Below are positions 1 through 6,062 of a DNA stretch of 10,009 bases, one piece after another; positions within the stretch are counted from its first letter, which is position 1, and the number at the start of each line of letters is the position of its first letter. A program made the translations under genes and the position numbers. Under the pieces are notes generated by a model. It did no database searches. It was not told where the DNA came from and saw nothing but the letters and a program-made list of their open reading frames with translations. The stretch comes from Peptococcaceae bacterium (GTDB taxonomy: Bacteria; Bacillota; Desulfotomaculia; Desulfotomaculales; Desulfocucumaceae): positions 1 through 10,009 of the forward strand of contig JAAXTT010000046.1 in the NCBI GenBank assembly GCA_013336365.1. The letters run 5' to 3'.

Positions 1-482
1 TCAACCAAAATCTTAACCTTGTCTCCCCAGCCCAGTCTATTTGCAGCAAGAAATTTTGGATCCAAAATTACCTCTGCTTCATTTGAATCATTATTCCCTG
101 ACAGCAATCTTCCCTTAACCAAAGTCAGTTGATTCAGTCCATTGCCGGGAGGAAAGCTGTAGCCTGTTACACGAGCAGTGGCTCTCTCTTGATTATCCTT
201 GATAATTGAAAAATCCCGCTGAATTCTTCCTGTTACTCTCCTGACCCCGGGCAATTCCTCAATCTGTCTTGTTACACCTGCAGGAGCCTTTACAACCTGA
301 AAATAATAATCGGCGAATTGGTTATTTCGATAAAAATCATCCCGAGATTGCTCTAGGGAATAATAGGCACTGCTCATAGCTATATAAACTATGATTCCTC
401 CCATAACCACAGCAGAGGCAGCAAGGAACTGGCCCAAATTATTTGTCATGTAACGCCAGATTTTTCTGCTTAAGATTCCCAT
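1..482 (-). CDS. FtsX/MacB-like ABC transporter permease, N-terminal part (runs off left edge)
   Basis: This is the first 160 codons of a minus-strand gene whose 3' part lies beyond the window. The ATG at 482 follows AAGGGG nine bases upstream, a good ribosome binding site. The product begins MGILSRKIWRYMTNNLGQF, then has one hydrophobic segment at about residues 18-38, then an extracytoplasmic stretch with the pattern of the MacB-type periplasmic core (RQIEELPGVRRVTGRI, VTGYSF, then a run ending in VKGRLL and EVILDPKFLAANRLGWGDKVKI). This matches permeases of the FtsX/MacB superfamily, which work with an ABC ATPase in lipoprotein, peptide or antibiotic export or in mechanotransmission. The ATPase partner is not in the window, and the next gene upstream is on the other strand, so this gene opens its transcription unit. 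The substrate cannot be told. Family assignment is fairly sure; the specific role is unknown. Confidence 0.8.
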   Translation of the reverse strand, partial: MGILSRKIWRYMTNNLGQFLAASAVVMGGIIVYIAMSSAYYSLEQSRDDFYRNNQFADYYFQVVKAPAGVTRQIEELPGVRRVTGRIQRDFSIIKDNQERATARVTGYSFPPGNGLNQLTLVKGRLLSGNNDSNEAEVILDPKFLAANRLGWGDKVKILV

Positions 483-710
483 TTATTAAGGCCCCTTAAA
501 TCAAATTATGATATATTGATTGTCTGCACATAAGTCCAATAATTTATACTGAGCCCTCTACCTTAATTATGGATTTTACAAATACTGCAATCGTGTTGTT
601 TATATTGTAACTTAATCCTAATATTATAGAAAATGAACTAATAAAATAATTTATCTCTTCTGAATACAAGCTTTGATTTCCTTTCTTCTGTTAAATTAAC
701 AAATTAGGAG

Positions 711-716
711 TATAAT
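711..716 (+). promoter_or_regulatory. Candidate -10 of the FlxA-like gene
   Basis: A perfect TATAAT lies 32 bases before the ATG at 748. The matching -35 position (about 688-693, CTGTTA) is a poor match to TTGACA, so strength is uncertain. The surroundings are very AT-rich, and a chance match is possible. Confidence 0.35.
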
Positions 717-747
717 GAAAATGAATTGTTAAAAGGGGGACTATAAT

Positions 748-1080
748 ATGGGCTTATCATCAATTTCTTCAACCTCAAATAATTACTATGCTTCTATAAG
801 TACCGGTGATATTGCTCAGCTTAAGAACCAGATAAAACAACTGCAGTTACAAATAAAAGAGGAAAATAAAAGTAAAGATACTGCAGAAATAAAAGAAAAG
901 AAGATATCAATATTGCAAGCCCGAATAGAACAGTTGGATGCAGAAATAAAAAAACTCCAGCAAAAAAATCAGGACAAACTTTCTGAGCAATCAGCTGTAT
1001 CGGACCGGGATAGTATAAACAACACATCAACCTCAAGCAACAATACTAATCCTGGGAGTATAATTGATATCCAGATATAG
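748..1080 (+). CDS. FlxA-like coiled-coil protein
   Basis: This 110-residue soluble protein has a Ser/Asn/Thr-rich head (residues 1-18), a long charged coiled coil (about 20-78, built from IAQLKNQIKQLQLQIKEE and ILQARIEQLDAEIKKLQQK) and a Ser/Asn/Thr-rich tail. The two coiled-coil halves separated by a Lys-rich linker are typical of the FlxA-like family. E. coli FlxA is controlled by the flagellar sigma factor, but its function and that of its relatives is not established. The start is well supported by AAAAGGGGGA ending 8 bases upstream. No signal peptide or membrane segment is seen. The gene stands alone, with no flagellar gene in the window, and ends 3 bases before a strong terminator hairpin. 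Assignment rests on composition and heptad layout, so a generic coiled-coil protein cannot be excluded. Confidence 0.7.
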   Translation: MGLSSISSTSNNYYASISTGDIAQLKNQIKQLQLQIKEENKSKDTAEIKEKKISILQARIEQLDAEIKKLQQKNQDKLSEQSAVSDRDSINNTSTSSNNTNPGSIIDIQI

Positions 1081-1083
1081 CAA

Positions 1084-1139
1084 TATACAAAAAAACTGGT
1101 ATCCGAGCATTTTGCATCGTCTACCAGTTTTTTTGTATA
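1084..1139. terminator. Bidirectional rho-independent terminator between convergent genes
   Basis: A perfect 18-bp inverted repeat (arms 1084-1101 and 1122-1139) surrounds a 20-nt loop that can itself fold weakly. Each arm carries CTGGTA/TACCAG next to seven A/T pairs, so a GC-containing stem followed by a U run is formed on either strand. It sits between the stop codons of the FlxA-like gene (1080, plus) and the glycosyltransferase-like gene (1153, minus), as expected of a shared terminator. Confidence 0.85.
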
Positions 1140-1152
1140 CCACATTAATTTC

Positions 1153-2415
1153 TTAATTTACCTCTTCTTTTTCCCTTTGTTCAAAATGCTCTATTATCTT
1201 GCTCCATACTTTTTGGGTCTCACTAAAGGCTAAGTAATGTTTTTCTACATTCTTGTGATATTTATTCAACTCGCCCAAAATCTTGATGAAGTCAGGCTGG
1301 TCAAAATAATCACATATTTTAGGTAGAACTAATTCCAGCTTGTCGCGCATCTCTTCAATTTTATCAAGATAATCATTGGGCTGAGTAATATAAAGAAGCA
1401 ATGGTTTATAGCGAATCCAGCCAATACAGGCCTTGTAAAACCTATTTATTATTTTTTCGGTATCAATTTTAATAAATTTCAATTTTGTAGGCAAAACACC
1501 CTCTAATAAGCGATTATAAGTAGAAAAACCATCATGGAAAGTATAGCAGGGTACTCGCAGAACATTTCTTTCACTTAAGCAGGTACTTAAAAATGTATCC
1601 TCTCCCCGTGCTCCGGGAGGATTGTAAAAAGGCTGAATTCTCTTAGGGTCTTTCAAATTAAAACACAGGTTGGCACCTGAGATAAATTTGGCCTTGTTGA
1701 CCTCTTGAACCTCCACAGCTTCCTTACTTGTTAATATTTTTGTATCTGCATAAGTAACTCCCCCATTAGCCATAACACTCATGACCTTATCCCAGTTGAT
1801 AATATCATTGCTAATAGCCTCAATAAACTGTCGGAAGTCATCCTCAGTCATTGTTTCATTAAACTCCAAGTAAGGAATCGGAGAGATATAACCACAATGA
1901 TAACCATGGGTAATATCTGCCCGTCCAATATGTTTCAAGTGGGTGGAAAGAACATGCTGCCCTCCCCAAATCGCAGTATCCTTAGTATGGGTCACAGCCA
2001 AGGGATATTCATCATCATCCAGAAATATCAAACAATCCATTTTTTGCTTTATGGCATAATAAAGTATTGCGTTGCGATTGGAAGCATATCCCTTGCCAAA
2101 AATCATATCAGCTTCCTTGGTACTGACAATGTTTTCTCTCACCAGATAATCAATTTCTTCTTTTATTGCTACACTTCCAATAAACATGCTACTGTCAATT
2201 TGCTCTACTAATTCAGAATGCATATTTGTATAGTCTACAGCCTTTGTGTCATTATAGGTTAAATCATAGGCAACAAAAAGGTTTAGACTAATCATTTGGT
2301 CTTCTACTAAACCAGATTCATTAAAGCTGTATATGTAAGTTCTCAAAACTTTTTGGAAGCTTTTTCTTCCGGTTGCAAAGCCGATCCCAACCTTTAAAAC
2401 TTTATTATTACCCAA
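1153..2415 (-). CDS. GT-A-fold glycosyltransferase-like protein, cytoplasmic
   Basis: This 420-residue protein has no signal peptide or membrane span. Several features fit a GT-A nucleotide-sugar transferase. Residues 111-138 read as the usual helix then acidic strand (ASNRNAILYYAIKQ then LIFLDDDEYP), with D133-D135 as the likely metal-binding DXD. Residues 246-251 are SGANLC. Residues 268-275 (GARGEDTF) hold a Gly-Glu-Asp like the catalytic-base region of GT2-type enzymes. H294 in FHDG could be a further metal ligand. The C-terminal 120 residues are helical and charged. The start is TTG at 2415, preceded by GAGAGG nine bases upstream. The gene is divergent from a LysR regulator and has no other glycan genes beside it, so donor and acceptor are unknown. 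I do not recognise a named family; the glycosyltransferase call is inferred from motifs. Confidence 0.6.
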   Translation of the reverse strand: MGNNKVLKVGIGFATGRKSFQKVLRTYIYSFNESGLVEDQMISLNLFVAYDLTYNDTKAVDYTNMHSELVEQIDSSMFIGSVAIKEEIDYLVRENIVSTKEADMIFGKGYASNRNAILYYAIKQKMDCLIFLDDDEYPLAVTHTKDTAIWGGQHVLSTHLKHIGRADITHGYHCGYISPIPYLEFNETMTEDDFRQFIEAISNDIINWDKVMSVMANGGVTYADTKILTSKEAVEVQEVNKAKFISGANLCFNLKDPKRIQPFYNPPGARGEDTFLSTCLSERNVLRVPCYTFHDGFSTYNRLLEGVLPTKLKFIKIDTEKIINRFYKACIGWIRYKPLLLYITQPNDYLDKIEEMRDKLELVLPKICDYFDQPDFIKILGELNKYHKNVEKHYLAFSETQKVWSKIIEHFEQREKEEVN

Positions 2416-2463
2416 TATAAAATTCCTCTCAAAAAGCCATAATATAATTTCTATTAAAACTTA

Positions 2464-2492
2464 AGTATACTTCATCATTCAAAATTTAACAA
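2464..2492 (-). promoter_or_regulatory. Candidate promoter of the glycosyltransferase-like gene
   Basis: On the minus strand, TTGTTA (2492-2487) and TATACT (2469-2464) are separated by exactly 17 bases, about 50 bases before the TTG start. This is a reasonable sigma-A promoter by spacing and sequence. It lies about 20 bases from the inverted repeat at 2511-2547, so a regulator bound there could influence it. Confidence 0.5.
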
Positions 2493-2510
2493 AAATAAAA
2501 CTCATGCTTC

Positions 2511-2547
2511 TATTAATTGTGATTGAAATCTATAATCACAATTAATA
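2511..2547. promoter_or_regulatory. Perfect 14-bp inverted repeat, probable LysR-type operator
   Basis: TATTAATTGTGATT (2511-2524) is repeated in inverted form as AATCACAATTAATA (2534-2547) with a 9-base spacer. The centre lies in the divergent intergenic region between the glycosyltransferase-like gene and the LysR gene. The right arm occupies the -35 region of the LysR promoter, the usual site of negative autoregulation in LysR-type regulators. It has no U run and is not placed as a terminator. Confidence 0.65.
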
Positions 2548-2552
2548 TTTGT

Positions 2553-2561
2553 TGATATAAT
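2553..2561 (+). promoter_or_regulatory. Extended -10 promoter of the LysR gene
   Basis: TGATATAAT is a perfect extended -10 (TGnTATAAT), 32 bases before the ATG at 2594. No good -35 is seen at 17 bases, as expected for an extended -10 promoter. The inverted-repeat operator ends 5 bases upstream. Confidence 0.6.
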
Positions 2562-2593
2562 GAATACCAAATCCACATCCAAGGAGATTTTTT

Positions 2594-3523
2594 ATGTTGA
2601 TGCATCAACTATACATTTTCATTAGGGTAGCTGAAGAAAAAAGCTTCTCAAAAGCGGCTGAGAGCATCTATCTTAGTCAATCAACTGTAAGTACCCATAT
2701 AGCAAGCCTGGAAAAATATTTTGGACAAAAGCTTTTTGACCGATTAGGTAAAAAAGTTGTCTTAAATTGCTTTGGCGAAAAGCTCTATCCCTGGGCAAAA
2801 GAAATACTGCTACTGAAGGAAAAAGCTTTGATGGATTTAAAGGACTATAAAATAAGAATTGAGGGAAATATCAAAATTTGTGCCAGCACAGTTCCGGCTC
2901 ACTATATAGTGCCTCAGCTGATATCAAGGTTTTCTTCTCAAAACCCGGATATAAAGTTTACTTTAGAAACATACAACTCTAAATATGCAGCAGAAATGCT
3001 GCTCAGGGGAGAAACTGATCTGGCCTTTTTGGGTCTGCGATACTATACCGATAAGCTGAATTATCTTCCTTTGACTGAGGAAAAACTGGTTTTAATAACA
3101 CCTTTAGGCGTGGAGATAAGTAACACTCCAAAACTGAAAGATCTTATTGGATATCCTTTCCTTTTTCGAAAACCCGGTTCCGCAACCCAAATGATTGTAG
3201 AAAAAATCCTAAAAAAATCCGGAATAGATGTAGCAAGACTCAAGGTGGTGTCTTACTTCGACAGTGTTCAGGTCTTAATGCAGTGTGTACGGGAGGGACT
3301 AGGCATCTCGATTGTATCTGAAATAGCTGCCTCTGAATTTATGTCACATAATTTAATAAAAACCTTTGAGCTGGGAGAGCTTTCAGAAAAAAGGGAATTC
3401 TATCTTGCCTACAACAAAGAAAAAACTATCTCTCCTGTTGGCAAGCTTTTTATGGATTTTTGCACTGCACAGGAAAATATACCGAAATTAATTTTAAAAA
3501 AGGAGGCTCGTATAATTGGATAA
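2594..3523 (+). CDS. LysR-family transcriptional regulator
   Basis: This 309-residue protein has the standard LysR layout. A winged helix-turn-helix spans residues 1-60, with the signature SFSKAAESIYLSQSTVSTHI followed by LEKYFGQKLFDR. A linker helix follows, then a periplasmic-binding-protein-like effector domain at about 90-295 (IKICASTVPAHYIVPQLISR, FLFRKPGSATQ, CVREGLGISIVSE). Length is normal for the family. It resembles the CysB/CysL-like group and clostridial LysR regulators annotated near selenium metabolism, but no target gene here supports a specific effector. The ATG at 2594 has AAGGAG seven bases upstream. The gene is divergent from the glycosyltransferase-like gene across a strong inverted repeat and overlaps the next small gene by 8 bases, so the two are very probably co-transcribed. 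Family assignment is certain; regulon and ligand are unknown. Confidence 0.93.
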   Translation: MLMHQLYIFIRVAEEKSFSKAAESIYLSQSTVSTHIASLEKYFGQKLFDRLGKKVVLNCFGEKLYPWAKEILLLKEKALMDLKDYKIRIEGNIKICASTVPAHYIVPQLISRFSSQNPDIKFTLETYNSKYAAEMLLRGETDLAFLGLRYYTDKLNYLPLTEEKLVLITPLGVEISNTPKLKDLIGYPFLFRKPGSATQMIVEKILKKSGIDVARLKVVSYFDSVQVLMQCVREGLGISIVSEIAASEFMSHNLIKTFELGELSEKREFYLAYNKEKTISPVGKLFMDFCTAQENIPKLILKKEARIIG

Positions 3524-3695
3524 TCTAGACCAACACATCTCTGAGGTGAAAAATAAAATAGACGATGTAAAAAAACGCTGGCCCTTTCACTCAGTTCAAC
3601 CTTCTCTTGTTCAAGAGCTGGAAGAACTGGAGTCCTTGCTTGAAGAGCTTCAAGCAAAGAAGAAAAGTTGGCTATCGCCGGACCCTTCTGACTGA
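3516..3695 (+). CDS. Small helical protein, translationally coupled to the LysR gene
   Basis: This 59-codon gene starts with TTG at 3516, inside the last codons of the LysR gene (8-base overlap). AGGAGG at 3501-3506 lies nine bases before it, far better placed for this start than for anything else, which is the main reason to believe it. The product begins MDNLDQHISEVKNKIDDVKKR, has a short WPFHSVQPS turn (residues 22-30), then a second Leu/Glu-rich helix (31-49) and a tail ending SPDPSD. It should be a soluble helical hairpin. I have an impression of similar short clostridial proteins with a central RWPxHSVxP motif, none with a known function to my knowledge. The stop is one base from the stop of the convergent GHL10 gene. 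Coding is likely; function is unknown. Confidence 0.7.
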   Translation: MDNLDQHISEVKNKIDDVKKRWPFHSVQPSLVQELEELESLLEELQAKKKSWLSPDPSD

Positions 3696-3696
3696 C

Positions 3697-5022
3697 TTAT
3701 TGTTTAATATGTGCCTCACTTGCCCAACCGGTTTGTCCATTTGCCAACCTAATGCAATACCATCCGGCTTGGCTGTTTAAAATAGTCACCTTTGCACCCT
3801 TTACTACTTTATTGACAACAGAATATTGCAATCCACCGCCACTTCTAATATTCAAAACAGTGGCAGTAACAGTTCCTATCCTGAGGGCCACCTGTGATTG
3901 AGGTAATTTTGATATTTTCTCCCTGCAGCCTGCTGTATTTGCCAGCAGATTCTTCATCCCATAATAAAAGCTACCTTGTACTTCAGGATATTTTTGATTG
4001 ATTTTTAATTGTACATCTATTTCCTTGGCAACCAGCTCATTATAAATGCCTTGCCCAATAGATAGTTTAACCTTAGAACCCTTTACCTCATTGGACCACC
4101 ACTTAACAAGCGTTTCATAGTCAGCCCCTTTATGCCCCACTTGCCAATAAATCTGAGGAACAACATAATCAATCCAGTTGTTTTTTATCCATGTCCTGGT
4201 GTCTGCATACACAGAATAATAAGATTGATTGCCCGTTGTATCAGAGCCGCTGAGGTCGGATGTTTTATTCTTCCAGATACCGGTTGGACTTACTACGAAC
4301 AAGGTCGTCTTCCCACTGCTTTTTATGACAGCACTCACTCGTTGGATCAAGTCATTAATACTTTGCCGTCTGTTATTGGCAATCGCCCCATCTTTACCTT
4401 CCCCCGGAGGAAGGGGATAATTTGAGGGATAAAAATAGTCATCAAAAACAATCGCATCCACATCATAATTTTTTACTATTTCACTAACTGTGGCAACAAT
4501 ATGTGTTTTTACACCCTGGGATTCAGGATTATAAAACAAGGCATTATTGTAGCTGAGAACCCAGTCAGGATGCTTTCTTGCCGGATGTTTGGCATATAGA
4601 GAAGTCAGACTTGTTCCTACGGTAGTTATTCTATAAGGATTCAGCCAAGCATAAAAGGATATTCCTCTTTTGTGTGCTTCCCCTATCATGAAGGACAGGG
4701 GATCATAGCCCGGATCTTTACCTTGGGTTCCTGTCAGAACATCTGACCAAGGATTGATCTCCGATTTGTACAAAGCGTCAGCCTTAGGTCTTATCTGAAC
4801 TACTATAGTATTGATGCCTGCAGCAGCAAGTTTATCTAATTTATTTATATACTCATTTTTTTGAGCAGCTACGTCACTTTTGCTACTTGGGAAATCAATA
4901 TTGAAAATCGTTGCCATCCATACAGCCTTCACATCCGCTGAAGCTGTGGCTGCGAAAACACTTGAATTGAGATTGACAACTGTAAGAATCAATATGATTA
5001 TTATGCTGACTATTTTTTGCAA
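3697..5022 (-). CDS. Secreted GHL10-type glycoside hydrolase-like protein with C-terminal SH3b domain
   Basis: The protein has 441 residues from a TTG start at 5022, chosen because GGAGG lies nine bases upstream (5032-5036). An in-frame ATG at 5049 has no spaced ribosome binding site. A signal peptide (QKIVSIIIILILTVVNLN, cleavage near VFAA) leads to a GHL10 (DUF187, YngK-like) TIM barrel at about 30-340. Markers are KAVWMATIFNIDFP, VVQIRPKADALY, FYAWLNPYR, an acidic VDAIVFDDYFYP (about 188-199) and VVPQIYWQ. An SH3b domain follows at about 380-441 (TATVLNIRSGGG, ending GQTGWASEAHI). Family members are thought to act on cell-wall or surface glycans, with the SH3b domain binding the wall, so an exported envelope protein is likely; the substrate is inferred only. 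The gene lies downstream of the SHOCT gene, probably in one transcript. No terminator is seen at its 3' end. Confidence 0.88.
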   Translation of the reverse strand: MQKIVSIIIILILTVVNLNSSVFAATASADVKAVWMATIFNIDFPSSKSDVAAQKNEYINKLDKLAAAGINTIVVQIRPKADALYKSEINPWSDVLTGTQGKDPGYDPLSFMIGEAHKRGISFYAWLNPYRITTVGTSLTSLYAKHPARKHPDWVLSYNNALFYNPESQGVKTHIVATVSEIVKNYDVDAIVFDDYFYPSNYPLPPGEGKDGAIANNRRQSINDLIQRVSAVIKSSGKTTLFVVSPTGIWKNKTSDLSGSDTTGNQSYYSVYADTRTWIKNNWIDYVVPQIYWQVGHKGADYETLVKWWSNEVKGSKVKLSIGQGIYNELVAKEIDVQLKINQKYPEVQGSFYYGMKNLLANTAGCREKISKLPQSQVALRIGTVTATVLNIRSGGGLQYSVVNKVVKGAKVTILNSQAGWYCIRLANGQTGWASEAHIKQ

Positions 5023-5070
5023 ATTATCATTCCTCCGGTGTCTTACCATCCTCTGCTTGAGCTAAAATTT

Positions 5071-5346
5071 CTAATTGTTTTTTACCTCAAGCTCTGCCTT
5101 TCTTTGGTTAAATTCCTCATTATCGATTTCTCCCTTTGCATATCTTTCACGAAGAATTGACATTGCCTTGTCCTCATCTTCCTTAAGTACGCTTATACCG
5201 GGGAAATATTTATGAATAAGCTTTATAGCAAAATAAATCATGACAATCCAGAAAAGAAGATGAATTACCATGGAAATCAATCCCAGCCACCAAAAATCAC
5301 CTCGTCCTGCAAATTGAACCCCAGGACCATAAAAATTGTGCATCAT
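5071..5346 (-). CDS. Small membrane protein with C-terminal SHOCT domain
   Basis: This protein of about 91 residues has an N-terminal Gly/aromatic stretch, one membrane segment at about residues 18-45 (WWLGLISMVIHLLFWIVMIY), a basic linker, and a C-terminal SHOCT motif at about 58-86 (AMSILRERYAKGEIDNEEF). SHOCT domains are short helical pairs found at the ends of many bacterial membrane proteins, probably for oligomerisation or anchoring. The region before the gene has several in-frame ATGs: GGAGG at 5357-5361 is 1, 4, 10 and 13 bases from ATGs at 5355, 5352, 5346 and 5343. Spacing favours 5346; the longest frame starts at 5355. A possible promoter is TGGACA (5412-5407) and TATAGT (5391-5386) with a short 15-base spacer. 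The gene is followed after 48 bases by the GHL10 gene start, suggesting a shared envelope role. Confidence 0.85.
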   Translation of the reverse strand: MMHNFYGPGVQFAGRGDFWWLGLISMVIHLLFWIVMIYFAIKLIHKYFPGISVLKEDEDKAMSILRERYAKGEIDNEEFNQRKAELEVKNN

Positions 5347-5448
5347 TATCATCATTCCTCCTTTATATCATCATATATTTATCATACTATAATATTAAGA
5401 TTATGATGTCCACCTTGCTTTTGGGTAGATCAGCTGGCATCTGATTAA

Positions 5449-5520
5449 TTAAAGGTTATATACTGTCTGTCTTTTGATTATTATTTCAAATCCGGCAGCC
5501 TCAAGCAGAGCTATTATTTT
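5449..5520 (-). pseudogene. Possible 3' remnant of a decayed gene
   Basis: On the minus strand a 23-codon frame reads KIIALLEAAGFEIIIKRQ and then TVYNL before a TAA. LLEAAGFE followed by beta-strand residues resembles the C-terminal end of many class I methyltransferases. There is no start codon or ribosome binding site, and a stop lies just upstream, so it would be a remnant only. The match is short and could be chance. Confidence 0.2.
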
Positions 5521-5545
5521 TTATTTGGACAAATCCAAATAAAAA
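5518..5545. repeat. 12-bp A/T-rich inverted repeat
   Basis: TTTTTATTTGGA (5518-5529) and TCCAAATAAAAA (5534-5545) form a perfect hairpin with a CAAA loop. On the minus strand it directly follows the terminator stem at 5546-5573 and includes that terminator's U run, so the two hairpins are back to back. Confidence 0.6.
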
Positions 5546-5573
5546 GCCACCCTGATAATTAAACCAGGATGGC
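5541..5573 (-). terminator. Rho-independent terminator, minus strand
   Basis: Read on the minus strand, GCCATCCTG (5573-5565) pairs with CAGGGTGGC (5554-5546) through nine pairs including one G-U, and TTTTTATTT follows. On the plus strand the same pair becomes a C-A mismatch, so the signal is minus-specific. The only candidate it could serve is the small possible ORF 20 bases upstream. Confidence 0.75.
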
Positions 5574-5592
5574 CTGCTATACAAAAAACCTA

Positions 5593-5709
5593 TTAGTGAG
5601 ATAGCTTCATAAGCTTTGCAAACTTTTTTCCCACACTTAATGCAACAGCAACCTGATAAATAATGTTTTTTTGTCGTCTTTTTTCACCATTGTTCAGGAC
5701 ATATCTCAT
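5593..5709 (-). CDS. Possible 38-residue basic microprotein
   Basis: The ATG at 5709 opens a 38-codon frame reading MRYVLNNGEKRRQKNIIYQV, then a basic amphipathic stretch rich in Ala, Lys and Leu ending KLSH. It lacks acidic residues apart from one Glu. GGGGTG lies six bases before the ATG, a moderate ribosome binding site. The stop is 20 bases from a clear terminator stem on the same strand, which is the best evidence for a transcript here. The frame stays open upstream to a TAG at 5769, and six more codons back there is an ATG at 5787, so it may be a remnant of a slightly longer gene. Another minus-strand frame over the same bases encodes a Cys-rich stretch (CCCIKCGKKVC) but has no start. 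I do not recognise it; it could be non-coding. Confidence 0.3.
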   Translation of the reverse strand: MRYVLNNGEKRRQKNIIYQVAVALSVGKKFAKLMKLSH

Positions 5710-5919
5710 AAATAACACCCCATTCGGATAAATTTTTTGTACCCCAGTATAATTGTCTGAATATTTCTAATTTTGCGACTTCTCCATTATTTATACCATG
5801 CCTGTAAAAAATAATATATCATTTGCGCTTAAACAGTAAAATAAACCACCCTAAATACACCTAGGAGTAGCCAATGGTGTTTATTGACCCTGGAGTATCC
5901 CTGCAGGAGAATTTATATT

Positions 5920-5943
5920 TTTATATAACTCGGGATATATAAA
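5920..5943. repeat. 8-bp AT-rich inverted repeat
   Basis: TTTATATA and TATATAAA flank an 8-base loop ACTCGGGA. No U run follows on either strand, so it is not an obvious terminator. Its role is unknown. Confidence 0.35.
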
Positions 5944-6040
5944 TAAAGAAATACTCGGTGGTACCAAAAGCACTTCAAGTAAATGTGCGTACTATGTGCA
6001 CTATATGGATATTATCAGAATTATAAATAGCAATAATAAG

Positions 6041-6062
6041 CTCCGGAGAAACGCGTCCGGAG
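6041..6062 (-). terminator. Terminator-like hairpin at the end of the kinase operon
   Basis: CTCCGGA and TCCGGAG form a 7-bp GC-rich stem with an 8-base loop, 10 bases past the stop of the histidine kinase gene. The downstream tail on the minus strand (CTTATTATT) is only moderately T-rich, so termination may be partial. Confidence 0.6.

Noticed and set aside
1897..2211. Plus-strand frame of 104 codons inside the glycosyltransferase-like gene
   Set aside because: No ribosome binding site and no recognisable pattern; the minus-strand frame is four times longer and has motifs.
2511..2547. Inverted repeat read as a terminator
   Set aside because: The stem is AT-rich, lacks a U run and lies in the region between two divergent start codons, so an operator is more likely.
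5593..5850. Selenocysteine or pyrrolysine readthrough of in-frame TGA or TAG in the minus-strand frames
   Set aside because: There is no start codon with a good ribosome binding site, no SECIS-like hairpin after the TGA that I can see, and the flanking sequence is not recognisable. Gene decay or chance is simpler.
5957..5965. T-box riboswitch called from GGTGGTACC
   Set aside because: The nine-base match lacks the following CGCG, no specifier stem is evident, and the downstream gene is convergent. It is kept only as a low-interest observation, not as a feature.
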